Of a DNA stretch of 13,020 nt, positions 1-6,576 are shown in pieces. The stretch spans positions 1-13,020 of the forward strand of contig RFZH01000049.1 of the NCBI GenBank assembly GCA_009920815.1, in the 5' to 3' direction. The translations under genes and the position numbers were made by a program. This DNA is from Paracoccaceae bacterium (GTDB lineage Bacteria; Pseudomonadota; Alphaproteobacteria; Rhodobacterales; Rhodobacteraceae). Below the pieces are notes generated by a model that saw only the letters and a program-made list of their open reading frames with translations, made no database searches and was not told where the DNA came from. Within the stretch, counting starts at the first letter, position 1; the number at the start of each line of letters is the position of its first letter.

Positions 1-188
1 GATAATTTTATGCGGATGCTCTTTCAAGTGAGACACATCATTTGCGCGTTGTGCGACCGCATAAAAATGGGCAAAATTTAGGAATTTGGCCGAAATGATG
101 CATTAAGCCCTTTCATCGCCGCCTAATAGACAATAAATAATATGTGAAAGAACTAAGGGTGTTAACCTTTTTAGACAGGAGAGTTAGA
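1..188. other. Leader region upstream of tatA, no gene seen
   Basis: No open frame here resembles a protein; the frame entering at base 1 closes at a TAG near base 81 and other frames close sooner. The stretch from about 124 to 150 is AT-rich and might hold the -10 part of the tat promoter. I could not pair any -35-like hexamer with a -10-like hexamer at 16-18 base spacing, so I do not call a promoter. No terminator hairpin from an upstream gene is evident. Confidence 0.5.
177..183 (+). promoter_or_regulatory. Ribosome binding site of tatA
   Basis: AGGAGAG lies five bases before the ATG at 189. It decides the tatA start: an in-frame ATG at 144 would add 15 residues, but it lacks a comparable site and would put charged residues ahead of the membrane helix that normally opens TatA. 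Confidence 0.8.
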
Positions 189-404
189 ATGCTAAATAAT
201 ATCGGTTTGCCAGGTTTGCTGCTAATTGCAGTGGTTGTTCTAGTGCTATTTGGCCGCGGCAAAATAAGCAATCTAATGGGCGAAGTTGGTAAGGGCATCA
301 CTGCTTTCAAAAAAGGCGTGAATGACGGAACCAAAGAAATCGAAGAAAACGCAAGCCAAGCGGCCAAAGACATCACGCCAGAAACCGAAAAAGACAAGGC
401 CTAA
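189..404 (+). CDS. tatA: Sec-independent protein translocase subunit TatA
   Basis: A 71-residue subunit of the twin-arginine translocase. TatA oligomerises in the inner membrane to form the passage for folded proteins delivered to the TatBC receptor. The sequence shows the family plan. A very short N-terminus leads into one hydrophobic helix (about residues 6-21), then comes the LFGRGKI hinge, then an amphipathic helix with the phrase GEVGKGITAFKKG. A polar acidic/lysine tail follows. Length is typical of alphaproteobacterial TatA. The start at 189 is chosen on its strong ribosome binding site and on homology; the in-frame ATG at 144 is rejected. tatB begins three bases after the stop. First gene of the tat operon. 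Confidence 0.96.
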   Translation: MLNNIGLPGLLLIAVVVLVLFGRGKISNLMGEVGKGITAFKKGVNDGTKEIEENASQAAKDITPETEKDKA

Positions 405-407
405 CGA

Positions 408-860
408 ATGTTTGGAATGGGCTGGTCCGAGATCGTATTGATCAGCATTGTTGCATTAATCGTCGTCGGGCCGAAGGACTTGCCGGTGTTGTTTCGCAAA
501 GTTGGACAATTCGCAGGCAAAGCTAAAGGTATGGCGCGCGAATTTTCCCGTGCGATGAATGACGCTGCTGACGAAGCGGGCATCGCAGAGGTATCAAAAA
601 CACTTAGAGCGGCGGCTAATCCTGTTCAGACAGGTTTGGATAGCGTGAAAAAAGCAGCAACAGATTTCACGAAATACGCGCCTGACAGCGAAACTGGAAA
701 GCTGGCGCAAGAGCGCGCAGAGGCTGCTGAAAAGATAAATAAAGCGGCCGCAAAACGTGCGTCCGATCGAATTGCCGCGGAGCGGGCCGCCGAAGTCGAA
801 GCAAAGGCCGCAGCAGAAGCCGCAGCAAAGCCAGAAGAACCCGCTAAGGACATCAAATGA
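408..860 (+). CDS. tatB: Sec-independent protein translocase subunit TatB
   Basis: A 150-residue TatB that pairs with TatC to form the receptor for twin-arginine signal peptides at the inner membrane. The N-terminus MFGMGWSEI opens the single membrane helix (about residues 5-21), followed by the family hinge VVGPKDLP and an amphipathic helix (about 28-50). The rest is a long charged cytoplasmic tail, very rich in Ala, Glu and Lys after residue 95 and probably helical or coiled-coil, ending in an Ala/Pro/Glu-rich stretch. Such variable tails are normal for alphaproteobacterial TatB. It follows tatA by three bases, and its TGA overlaps the tatC ATG in an ATGA junction, which suggests translational coupling. 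Confidence 0.95.
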   Translation: MFGMGWSEIVLISIVALIVVGPKDLPVLFRKVGQFAGKAKGMAREFSRAMNDAADEAGIAEVSKTLRAAANPVQTGLDSVKKAATDFTKYAPDSETGKLAQERAEAAEKINKAAAKRASDRIAAERAAEVEAKAAAEAAAKPEEPAKDIK

Positions 861-1666
861 CCACCGACGACCTTGATGCGTCTACCGCCCCGTTGATTGA
901 ACACCTAAGTGAATTGCGTCAGCGGCTGATTTATTCGGTGTCCGCGTTCATCGTGGGTATGATCATTTGCTTTACCGTTTGGAACCCGATTTTTAACTTT
1001 TTGACGCATCCGCTTTGTTCTGCAATGGCTCTGAAAGGGCACTCGGATTGCGGTTTGATATTGATCAAATTACAAGAAGGTTTTTTCGTCGCTATTTCGA
1101 TTTCCTTGGCAGGTGGATTGGTATTGTCGCCATTCTTGATTGCATCGCCCTTTATGTTTTTTCTTGGTGCGGCGTTTGCGTATTTCGTGGTGACACCACT
1201 TGCATTTGATTTCTTTCTTGGGTTTCAACAGGCAGGATCGGTGCTGGGCGATACGACGGCCGAGGAGGGTAATGCAATCGCAGGGATCGCTTTTCAAGGC
1301 TCTGCACAAGAATACCTAAGCTTAACAATTAAATTCATTGTGGCATTTGGCATTTGTTTCCAGTTGCCTGTTTTGCTTACGCTTTTGGGTAAAGCAGGTA
1401 TCGTGAGCTCAGAGGGCCTGGCAAATGTTCGAAAGTACGCGGTTGTTGCCATTTTGATTCTTGCGGCAATCGTGACACCGCCTGACATCATCACGCAGGT
1501 GATTTTGTTCGCGGTGGTATATGGGCTTTATGAAATTTCAATTTTCCTCGTGCGTCGTGTTGAAACAAAGCGCGAAAAAAAGCTGCGTGAAGATGGCTAT
1601 TATGACGATGAAGCAGAATTTGACGATCCGCTGTTGAAAGAATTTGACGAGGATAAAGATGGGTGA
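857..1666 (+). CDS. tatC: TatC, with an in-frame gap that removes the first cytoplasmic loop
   Basis: TatC is the polytopic inner-membrane core of the Tat receptor and normally has six helices. Conserved parts are visible: the N-terminal IEHLSELRQRL motif (residues 14-24), TM1 (about 25-48), QEGFF before TM2 (73-77), FLGAAFAYFVVTPLA in TM3 (102-116), FIVAFGICFQLPVLL in TM4 (160-174), RKYAVVAILILAAIVTPPD (192-210) and YGLYEISI (222-229). The tail is acidic. The oddity is at residues 91/92 (bases 1129/1130). The TM2 phrase GGLVLS runs straight into PFLIASPF of TM3. Family members, including E. coli TatC, have about 25 more residues here, with the FxxPxLYxxE-type loop. By alignment from memory, the missing part matches E. 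coli residues 84-108 and includes Phe94 and Glu103, which bind the signal peptide. Receptor function is therefore doubtful unless this is a sequence error. The 269-residue length is otherwise close to usual because of a longer periplasmic loop (about 125-150) and tail. Confidence 0.93.
   Translation: MTTDDLDASTAPLIEHLSELRQRLIYSVSAFIVGMIICFTVWNPIFNFLTHPLCSAMALKGHSDCGLILIKLQEGFFVAISISLAGGLVLSPFLIASPFMFFLGAAFAYFVVTPLAFDFFLGFQQAGSVLGDTTAEEGNAIAGIAFQGSAQEYLSLTIKFIVAFGICFQLPVLLTLLGKAGIVSSEGLANVRKYAVVAILILAAIVTPPDIITQVILFAVVYGLYEISIFLVRRVETKREKKLREDGYYDDEAEFDDPLLKEFDEDKDG
1649..1653 (+). promoter_or_regulatory. Ribosome binding site of the DUF815 gene, inside tatC
   Basis: GAGGA lies five bases before the ATG at 1659, within the last codons of tatC. 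It favours that start over an in-frame TTG at 1644. The next gene is therefore read by ribosomes finishing tatC or by re-initiation. Confidence 0.6.
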
Positions 1667-2498
1667 TCCCGCGTTGGATCGGATCGCATCTGCGCTTGAG
1701 CGTATGTCGCCTGCGCCGATGCCGGTACCAGATTTTAGTGTTGCTGATGCATTCGTATGGCATGTATCGCCAGATCATTTGCAGCCCGTCGAAAACGTGT
1801 CACGCGTTGATTTGTCATTGCTGGTCGGCGTGAATCGATCGCGCGACACGCTATATGAGAACACACTGCAGTTTGCGAAAGGGTTTGCTGCGAATAATGC
1901 CTTGCTCTGGGGCGCACGGGGGATGGGTAAATCATCCTTGGTCAAGGCCATTCATGGCGATTTAGTGGGCAAAGGACATCCGCTAAAAATCGTTGAGCTG
2001 CAACGCGAAGATCTGCCAACGGTGTCGCGTTTATTGAATATCTTGCGGCGCGCGCCTTATCGCTTTGTTCTGTTTTGCGATGATCTTAGCTTTAGTCATG
2101 ATGATCAGCATTATAAATCGCTTAAAGCCATTTTGGATGGTGGTATCGAAGGGCGCCCGCAAAATGTGCTTTTGTATGCGACCTCAAACCGACGCCATCT
2201 GATGCCACGCGATATGATCGAGAACGAACGTTCAAGCGCGATAAATCCGTCAGAGGCGGTCGAAGAAAAAGTGTCATTGTCCGATCGCTTTGGACTATGG
2301 CTAGGGTTTCATCCGTGTTCGCAGGATGAATACCTTGAGATGATCTATGGGTACTGTGACGCTTATGGGATCAACACCGATCACGATACAATCCGGGCCG
2401 AGGCGATTGAATGGACAGCGACGCGCGGATCGCGTTCAGGGCGTGTTGCGTGGCAATATTTTATGGACCTTGCAGGTCGCAATGGAATTTCAGTCTAA
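1659..2498 (+). CDS. DUF815-family AAA+-like ATPase
   Basis: A 279-residue predicted cytoplasmic ATP-binding protein of the DUF815 (COG2607) family, whose cellular role is unknown. A P-loop GARGMGKS is at residues 85-92, followed by the family phrase VELQREDLP (112-120). A Walker B strand RFVLFCDD ends at 141-142, and a sensor-1-like strand reads LLYATSNRRHL (171-181). The SDRFGLWLGF segment after it is also characteristic of the family. Length is normal. The ATG at 1659 overlaps the tatC stop by eight bases and has its own GAGGA site, so the gene is transcribed and probably translated with tatC. That coupling invites a link to Tat-dependent assembly, but nothing in the sequence proves it. 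A terminator follows the stop. Family identity is sure; function is not known. Confidence 0.9.
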   Translation: MGDPALDRIASALERMSPAPMPVPDFSVADAFVWHVSPDHLQPVENVSRVDLSLLVGVNRSRDTLYENTLQFAKGFAANNALLWGARGMGKSSLVKAIHGDLVGKGHPLKIVELQREDLPTVSRLLNILRRAPYRFVLFCDDLSFSHDDQHYKSLKAILDGGIEGRPQNVLLYATSNRRHLMPRDMIENERSSAINPSEAVEEKVSLSDRFGLWLGFHPCSQDEYLEMIYGYCDAYGINTDHDTIRAEAIEWTATRGSRSGRVAWQYFMDLAGRNGISV

Positions 2499-2521
2499 CT
2501 GATATTTTGGTGCTGAAAAAC

Positions 2522-2548
2522 AAAAGGGGGCTTGTGCCCCCTTTTTTT
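2522..2548. terminator. Bidirectional intrinsic terminator between the convergent operons
   Basis: The arms AAAAGGGGGC and GCCCCCTTTT pair perfectly around a TTGT loop. On the + strand the hairpin ends in seven T residues, terminating the tat-DUF815 operon. On the - strand it is followed by a T-rich TTTTGTTTTT tract, terminating the operon that ends in the LysM/LytM gene. It fills the 52-base gap between the two convergent stop codons. Confidence 0.92.
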
Positions 2549-2550
2549 AT

Positions 2551-3735
2551 TTATTGTAAATATGCCATGGGATCGACGCTTTCGAACCCTTTTCGCACCT
2601 CAAAGTGAATATAGGACGGGTTTCCATTGCGGACTTTACCCAAGGTTTGACCACGCTTGACGCTAGCGCCTTTTGCGACCGCGATATCGCCAACGTTCGC
2701 GTATACCGTCAAAAGTCCGTTTGCATGTTTTATCACGACGATTGGGACTTGCTTGGCATCGGCTGTGATAGCCGCCACTGTCCCTGCGTCTGCGGCAACC
2801 ACACTGCTGCCGACAGGGGCCGAAATATCGATACCATCCGTTTTGCCTTTGACATATTCGCGTATGATTTTGCCTTTTGCGGGATAGGACATTTTGCCAG
2901 TTGAAGGCGTTGCGACTGGCTTTGGCTCAGCGGTCTTTGCGGTGGTGGCTGTATCCTCTGGCTTTGGCAATGGCTTGGTCGCGCTTGGTGGAATCGGCGT
3001 AGCGCTTTCGGCGCCCGGTGCTGATACAGTGGTTGTCTCTATTTGCGCTGCCTTCTTATCAACTGGGATCGGGATCAAAAGATATTGCCCTTCGCGCACG
3101 GTAAAGTTTGCGTCTAAACTGTTCCAATCCGCCAGCGATCTGACCGTTACGTCATACATACGCGCAATAATATAAGCTGTTTCGCCACGGCTTACCTTGT
3201 GGCGAATAGGTTCGATGGCAGGGTCTGATTTAACAGTTGTTTTCGGTGCCGCATCGTTGGTTTTATTTGGTTGCTCAGCCTCGGCGTTGTCTATTGCTGC
3301 TTGCGCAAGCGTCGTGACATCAACAGTGTCTTGTGCCGCAGTGCTAGACGTCGATGTTGTTTCTGTCACGGTCTGTGCGCCTGACGTTTTGGACGGTAAG
3401 GCGACAATCGCACCTTCTGATAATTTCTCGTCCTGCTTTAGACCGTTGTATTTTGCGACTGTGTTTGGATTTAAACCCAAGCGGGTTGATATTGATCCAA
3501 CGGTTTCACCGCGTTTTGCCACGACAACTTGATAGGTTGGGTAATCTATCACACCGCGCGCGTCAGGTTTTGGCCTTTTTTGCATGGCTTTTTCGACAGC
3601 TGCGGTTGTGTCATACTTGTTTCCACGCATGTCAAAATCAAGGGTGTTAAATTGATCCATACTGCACGCGCTTACGCTTAGCGTTGCGATGCCAAACCAT
3701 ACAAGCGGTTTTAATCCTTTGCTTTGAAATCTCAT
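2551..3735 (-). CDS. NlpD/DipM-like lipoprotein with two LysM domains and a degenerate LytM (M23) domain
   Basis: A 394-residue envelope protein. An N-terminal signal ends in the lipobox VSAC (Cys24); Ser at the next position suggests outer-membrane anchoring. LysM domains at about residues 68-114 and 179-222 should bind peptidoglycan, and Thr/Ala/Pro/Lys-rich linkers separate them. The C-terminal LytM fold (about 284-393) includes GIDISAP (301-307). Zinc ligands of active M23 peptidases are missing: Thr299 sits where the first His is expected, Tyr345-Ala-Asn347 replaces YAH, and Tyr375-Ile-His377 keeps only the second His of HxH. This matches NlpD/EnvC-type activators of cell-wall amidases rather than an endopeptidase. 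The ATG has a GAGGAG site eight bases upstream (3744-3749). It lies 45 bases after pcm and is last in its operon, ending at the shared terminator. The activator role is inferred. Confidence 0.88.
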   Translation of the reverse strand: MRFQSKGLKPLVWFGIATLSVSACSMDQFNTLDFDMRGNKYDTTAAVEKAMQKRPKPDARGVIDYPTYQVVVAKRGETVGSISTRLGLNPNTVAKYNGLKQDEKLSEGAIVALPSKTSGAQTVTETTSTSSTAAQDTVDVTTLAQAAIDNAEAEQPNKTNDAAPKTTVKSDPAIEPIRHKVSRGETAYIIARMYDVTVRSLADWNSLDANFTVREGQYLLIPIPVDKKAAQIETTTVSAPGAESATPIPPSATKPLPKPEDTATTAKTAEPKPVATPSTGKMSYPAKGKIIREYVKGKTDGIDISAPVGSSVVAADAGTVAAITADAKQVPIVVIKHANGLLTVYANVGDIAVAKGASVKRGQTLGKVRNGNPSYIHFEVRKGFESVDPMAYLQ

Positions 3736-3780
3736 AATACTCGCTCCTCAATGTGTCCTTTCCGGACATTTTTGTATATA

Positions 3781-4425
3781 TTAACCTTCTTTTCCCAATC
3801 CTTCAACGAGTGGGACAAATCTAACGTTTCTTATATCGTCATAATCAAATCCATGATCGGTCCGTGTGACCCGTATCAAATTCTGCACGGCGTCAGACTG
3901 GCCAACAGGTATCACCATAATGCCGCCCGGTTTTAGCTGCGATAACAACGTACTGGGCGGATCTTCCGCGGCAGCAGTCACAATAATTCGGTCAAAGGGG
4001 GCTTGGTCCGGCAATCCATGGCTGCCGTCACCCAAGATAGGTGTGATATTGCTAAGGTTCAGTTGTTGAAAAATTGCACTGGCTGCAGCAACCAACGGAC
4101 GATGACGTTCAACCGTGTAAACCCTGCGGGCTAAATGGCTAAGGATTGCCGCCTGATAACCTGATCCTGTGCCAATTTCTAAAACCTTATCACGCGGGGA
4201 TACCCGCAATGCTTGGGTCATTAGGCCAACAACCGACGGCTGACTGATCGTTTGACCACATGGGATAGGCAATGGTACGTCTTCATAGGCGCGATCTGAA
4301 AAGAGCCCCTTAACGAATAGACCGCGATCAACCATTTCCATGGCTGTCAAAACACGCATATCTGTTATCCCTTTTGAACGAAGGGCAAACATAAATTGCA
4401 TCTTTTGTTCAGCGTCACGCGTCAT
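3781..4425 (-). CDS. pcm: Protein-L-isoaspartate O-methyltransferase
   Basis: A 214-residue cytoplasmic enzyme that transfers a methyl group from S-adenosylmethionine to L-isoaspartyl residues, starting repair of age-damaged proteins. The family signature PLPIPCGQTISQPSVV (about residues 52-67) forms the substrate site. Next come the SAM-binding motif VLEIGTGSGYQAA and the strand VYTVERH with its acidic residue for ribose. LGDGSHGLPDQAPFDRIIVTAAA and LKPGGIMVIPVG follow, and RFVPLVEG lies near the C-terminus. Length is typical. Its start codon shares one base with the surE stop (TAATG), the classical surE-pcm pairing. The pair is followed by the NlpD-like gene, also a common neighbour in Proteobacteria, where rpoS often follows; no rpoS is present here, as expected for Alphaproteobacteria. 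Confidence 0.96.
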   Translation of the reverse strand: MTRDAEQKMQFMFALRSKGITDMRVLTAMEMVDRGLFVKGLFSDRAYEDVPLPIPCGQTISQPSVVGLMTQALRVSPRDKVLEIGTGSGYQAAILSHLARRVYTVERHRPLVAAASAIFQQLNLSNITPILGDGSHGLPDQAPFDRIIVTAAAEDPPSTLLSQLKPGGIMVIPVGQSDAVQNLIRVTRTDHGFDYDDIRNVRFVPLVEGLGKEG

Positions 4426-5195
4426 TAAATTTCTTTCAAAACGTCATAAGCTGTCAGGTCAGCCCGAAGTGGCGTGATCGAAATATACCCGTCCATATTG
4501 GCTTGTACGTCTGTGTCGGCATCGGTTTCAACATGTTGATTACCGCCATGTATAAACAAAAAATCCCGCCCAGATTTTGCGGTGTGGGGTGTCGCAGAAA
4601 AGTTGGTTCCGACGCGGCGACCTTGGCGAACCACTTTGATGCCTTGAACTGCAGCGGCGGCCACAGGGGGAAAGTTAACATTATAGAACAATTTATATTC
4701 GCCATCATCATTTGGCGCCGCGTTTAAGATGCGATCAATGATGGTCTTTCCGTGATGCAAGCTTGCATCAAACGGGTCGTCCATGTCGCGATTGTTTGGA
4801 CCATAATATTGGGACAAAGCAATCGACGGGATTCCTTGTAAAGCGCCCTCCATCGCAGCGCCGATCGTGCCAGAATATAGCACGTTTTCGCCAGAATTGT
4901 TTCCACGATTGACACCTGAAATGATCAGATCGGGGCGGGAATCCTGCATTACGTGATAAATGCCTGCCAACACGCAGTCTGCTGGGTTGCCTTCAACGGC
5001 ATATCTATGTGGGTTGATTTGTGTGATTAACATTGGGTTGGTATAACTTATGCAATGACCAACCCCAGAACGTTCCATCGCTGGGGCAACAGTCCACACT
5101 GTTCCGTTTGGACCGGCAAGGTCGCGCGCGATGGTTTCCGCCACCTTTAGGCCCGGTGCGTTAATTCCATCGTCATTTGTGACCAATATACGCAT
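4425..5195 (-). CDS. surE: 5'/3'-nucleotidase SurE
   Basis: A 256-residue metal-dependent phosphatase acting on nucleoside monophosphates. The N-terminus MRILVTNDDGINAPG carries the metal-binding Asp pair. APAMERSGVGH holds the conserved Ser region, and SGVNRGNNSGENVLYSGTIGAAMEGAL carries the Asn metal ligand and the family's glycine-rich stretch. FYNVNFPP and the C-terminal DGYISITPLRADLT are also SurE hallmarks. The start at 5195 is chosen because SurE proteins begin exactly here; an ATG at 5237 would add 14 unrelated residues and lies in a hairpin. The ribosome binding site (GGGGG) is weak. It overlaps pcm by one base and lies 69 bases after the SDR gene. Confidence 0.95.
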   Translation of the reverse strand: MRILVTNDDGINAPGLKVAETIARDLAGPNGTVWTVAPAMERSGVGHCISYTNPMLITQINPHRYAVEGNPADCVLAGIYHVMQDSRPDLIISGVNRGNNSGENVLYSGTIGAAMEGALQGIPSIALSQYYGPNNRDMDDPFDASLHHGKTIIDRILNAAPNDDGEYKLFYNVNFPPVAAAAVQGIKVVRQGRRVGTNFSATPHTAKSGRDFLFIHGGNQHVETDADTDVQANMDGYISITPLRADLTAYDVLKEI

Positions 5196-5212
5196 GTTTG
5201 CCCCCGTTTTAT

Positions 5213-5237
5213 ATGCCTCTCTTGAATAGAGGAGCAT
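5213..5237. other. Imperfect inverted repeat upstream of surE
   Basis: ATGCCTCT (5213-5220) can pair with AGAGGAGCAT (5228-5237) around a seven-base loop, with a two-base bulge. In - strand RNA this hairpin ends 17 bases before the surE start. There is no T-run after it, so it is not an obvious terminator. It might be an mRNA-processing or leader structure, or chance. Confidence 0.3.
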
Positions 5238-5264
5238 TGAATCTGGGGCAAGACAAAGATGCGA

Positions 5265-5909
5265 TCAAACCGAGAGTGTTGCCAAAAGGCGCGCTGCCTC
5301 TTCATTCGGATGAACAAGGGCGTCACGATCTTCGCCCGGGAAAAACCGTGCGCGTGTTGCCGTCGGCATCGGTGCTGGCGTCAGAATATGGACCGTGGGG
5401 CCAGTAGCGGCTGTTTCCGCCGCCCAGCTGCGTGCAAGCGCGATTTGTGCTGCCTTGGTTGCGCCGTAAGCGCCAAAGAACTTTTGTCCTGCGCAAGGGT
5501 CATCGAAAAATATTGCTTGTCCCGCATCACCCAAAAGTGGCGCAAAATAGGGGATTAAAATTCCGGTCGCCCGAACATTCGTTGCGATGGATTTATCCCA
5601 ATCTTTTGTGTCCAAGGTCGAGGTCGTCATCAATGGTGCGGCATGAACAGCTGCATGGACCCAAACATCAGCCGCCCCCCAACGATCATAAATTGATCTG
5701 CATAGGTGCGCCATCGCATCTGCGTTTGTGATGTCCATAGGCGCAAGTGTTGCGTGGCCGCCTTTGGACTTGACGCGATCGTCCAGCTCTTCCAACGCGC
5801 CTGTTGTGCGCGCTATGGCGACGATATGATAATCCGGTGACAATGCCTCTGCAAAGGCAGCTCCTAGCCCGCGTGAGGCTCCTGTAATGATAGCAATCTT
5901 TTCTTTCAT
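5265..5909 (-). CDS. Short-chain dehydrogenase/reductase family protein lacking the catalytic serine
   Basis: A 214-residue Rossmann-fold protein of the SDR family. The cofactor loop TGASRGLG is at residues 9-16, a strand AIARTT follows, and MDIT lies where the adenine-binding acidic residue is usual. The YxxxK catalytic pair is in YGATKAA (Tyr148, Lys152). The segment before it, GQAIFFDDPCAGQKFFGAY, has no Ser where the SDR catalytic serine should be, about 13 residues before the Tyr, and carries Phe/Asp instead. The usual NAG motif reads HAA. Substrate is unknown, and it may bind NAD(P) without typical oxidoreductase activity. The ATG at 5909 fits the family N-terminus; an upstream in-frame start at 5972 would run back into the DUF2199 gene. 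It lies 31 bases after that gene, in the purF operon. Confidence 0.88.
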   Translation of the reverse strand: MKEKIAIITGASRGLGAAFAEALSPDYHIVAIARTTGALEELDDRVKSKGGHATLAPMDITNADAMAHLCRSIYDRWGAADVWVHAAVHAAPLMTTSTLDTKDWDKSIATNVRATGILIPYFAPLLGDAGQAIFFDDPCAGQKFFGAYGATKAAQIALARSWAAETAATGPTVHILTPAPMPTATRARFFPGEDRDALVHPNEEAARLLATLSV

Positions 5910-5940
5910 GCCTTGCTGATGATCTTTTTTCTGTCCAAGG

Positions 5941-6576
5941 TCAAGTGGACAGGTGATCCAGAGCGTCGTCACCGATCAAAAAATGTCCATGTGGCCGCAA
6001 CATGTCAAGCAACTGATCAAAATCTAAGCCGTCAATTTGCGCGGCATAGAGCGGATCTTCCTCGATCGCGATATGAACTACGGGGCGCTGAAAATTATCG
6101 CGTGGTTTCATAATGCACGGCAATCCGATGCGAAACGGCGGAATAATATTTGCCAAACGGCAAAACATTATTTCCAATTGACCTTGCTTTCCCGAAGGCA
6201 TTTCGGCTGCAAATGACCGAAAATCGGTTTCGGAAATCTCGACCCAAATACCGATTAAAAAGGGAACTTCTGAGCCTACCAACGGCAATAACAAAACAGC
6301 GCGCACAAAATGTCGATTGCTGAATTTACAAAGATCTTGTGTTAGAAAGGTTTCATCCGCTAGATCAATATCATGACTTGATGCACGAATTTTGTCACTT
6401 GGCCAGTCCTCAGGAGCGGAATACCCCATACTAAGCAAGTCGGTGAAGTTTTTATCACAACAGCCGCATCGAAATTTTCCAAGGCTAAGATCGCGCCAAC
6501 GGGGATCAAGCGATGGCGTATCTATTGGATCCGCGGAAGATGTTAAATTTTGTTGAAGGTTTTTAAACCATTTCAT
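5941..6576 (-). CDS. DUF2199 domain protein
   Basis: A 211-residue protein of unknown function. After a polar N-terminus of about 34 residues it shows the DUF2199 pattern. The motif CGCC (Cys37 to Cys40) may be half of a metal site. Next come a GYSAPEDWPS segment and the family core: DLCKFSNRHFVRAVLLLPL followed by FLIGIWVEISETDF, the counterpart of the family's FVRG...P...WVSLS signature. PPFRIGLPCIMKPRDNFQRP follows and fits the later part of the domain. No signal peptide or membrane helix is visible, so it is probably cytoplasmic. Its ATG overlaps the purF TGA (ATGA), implying translational coupling to purine synthesis. The family match is from memory of its motifs; no biochemical role can be assigned. 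Confidence 0.82.
   Translation of the reverse strand: MKWFKNLQQNLTSSADPIDTPSLDPRWRDLSLGKFRCGCCDKNFTDLLSMGYSAPEDWPSDKIRASSHDIDLADETFLTQDLCKFSNRHFVRAVLLLPLVGSEVPFLIGIWVEISETDFRSFAAEMPSGKQGQLEIMFCRLANIIPPFRIGLPCIMKPRDNFQRPVVHIAIEEDPLYAAQIDGLDFDQLLDMLRPHGHFLIGDDALDHLST

Noticed and set aside
144..188. Longer tatA start giving 15 extra residues
   Set aside because: Charged extension with no good ribosome site; the ATG at 189 has AGGAGAG upstream and matches the TatA N-terminus.
2605..3532. Several open frames on the + strand opposite the NlpD-like gene
   Set aside because: They are antisense shadows of a clearly recognisable LysM/LytM protein and show no domain or ribosome site of their own.
3754..3768. 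Small inverted repeat TGTCC/GGACA followed by TTTTT on the + strand
   Set aside because: Only five pairs, and no + strand gene ends there; on the - strand the T-run is absent. Probably chance.
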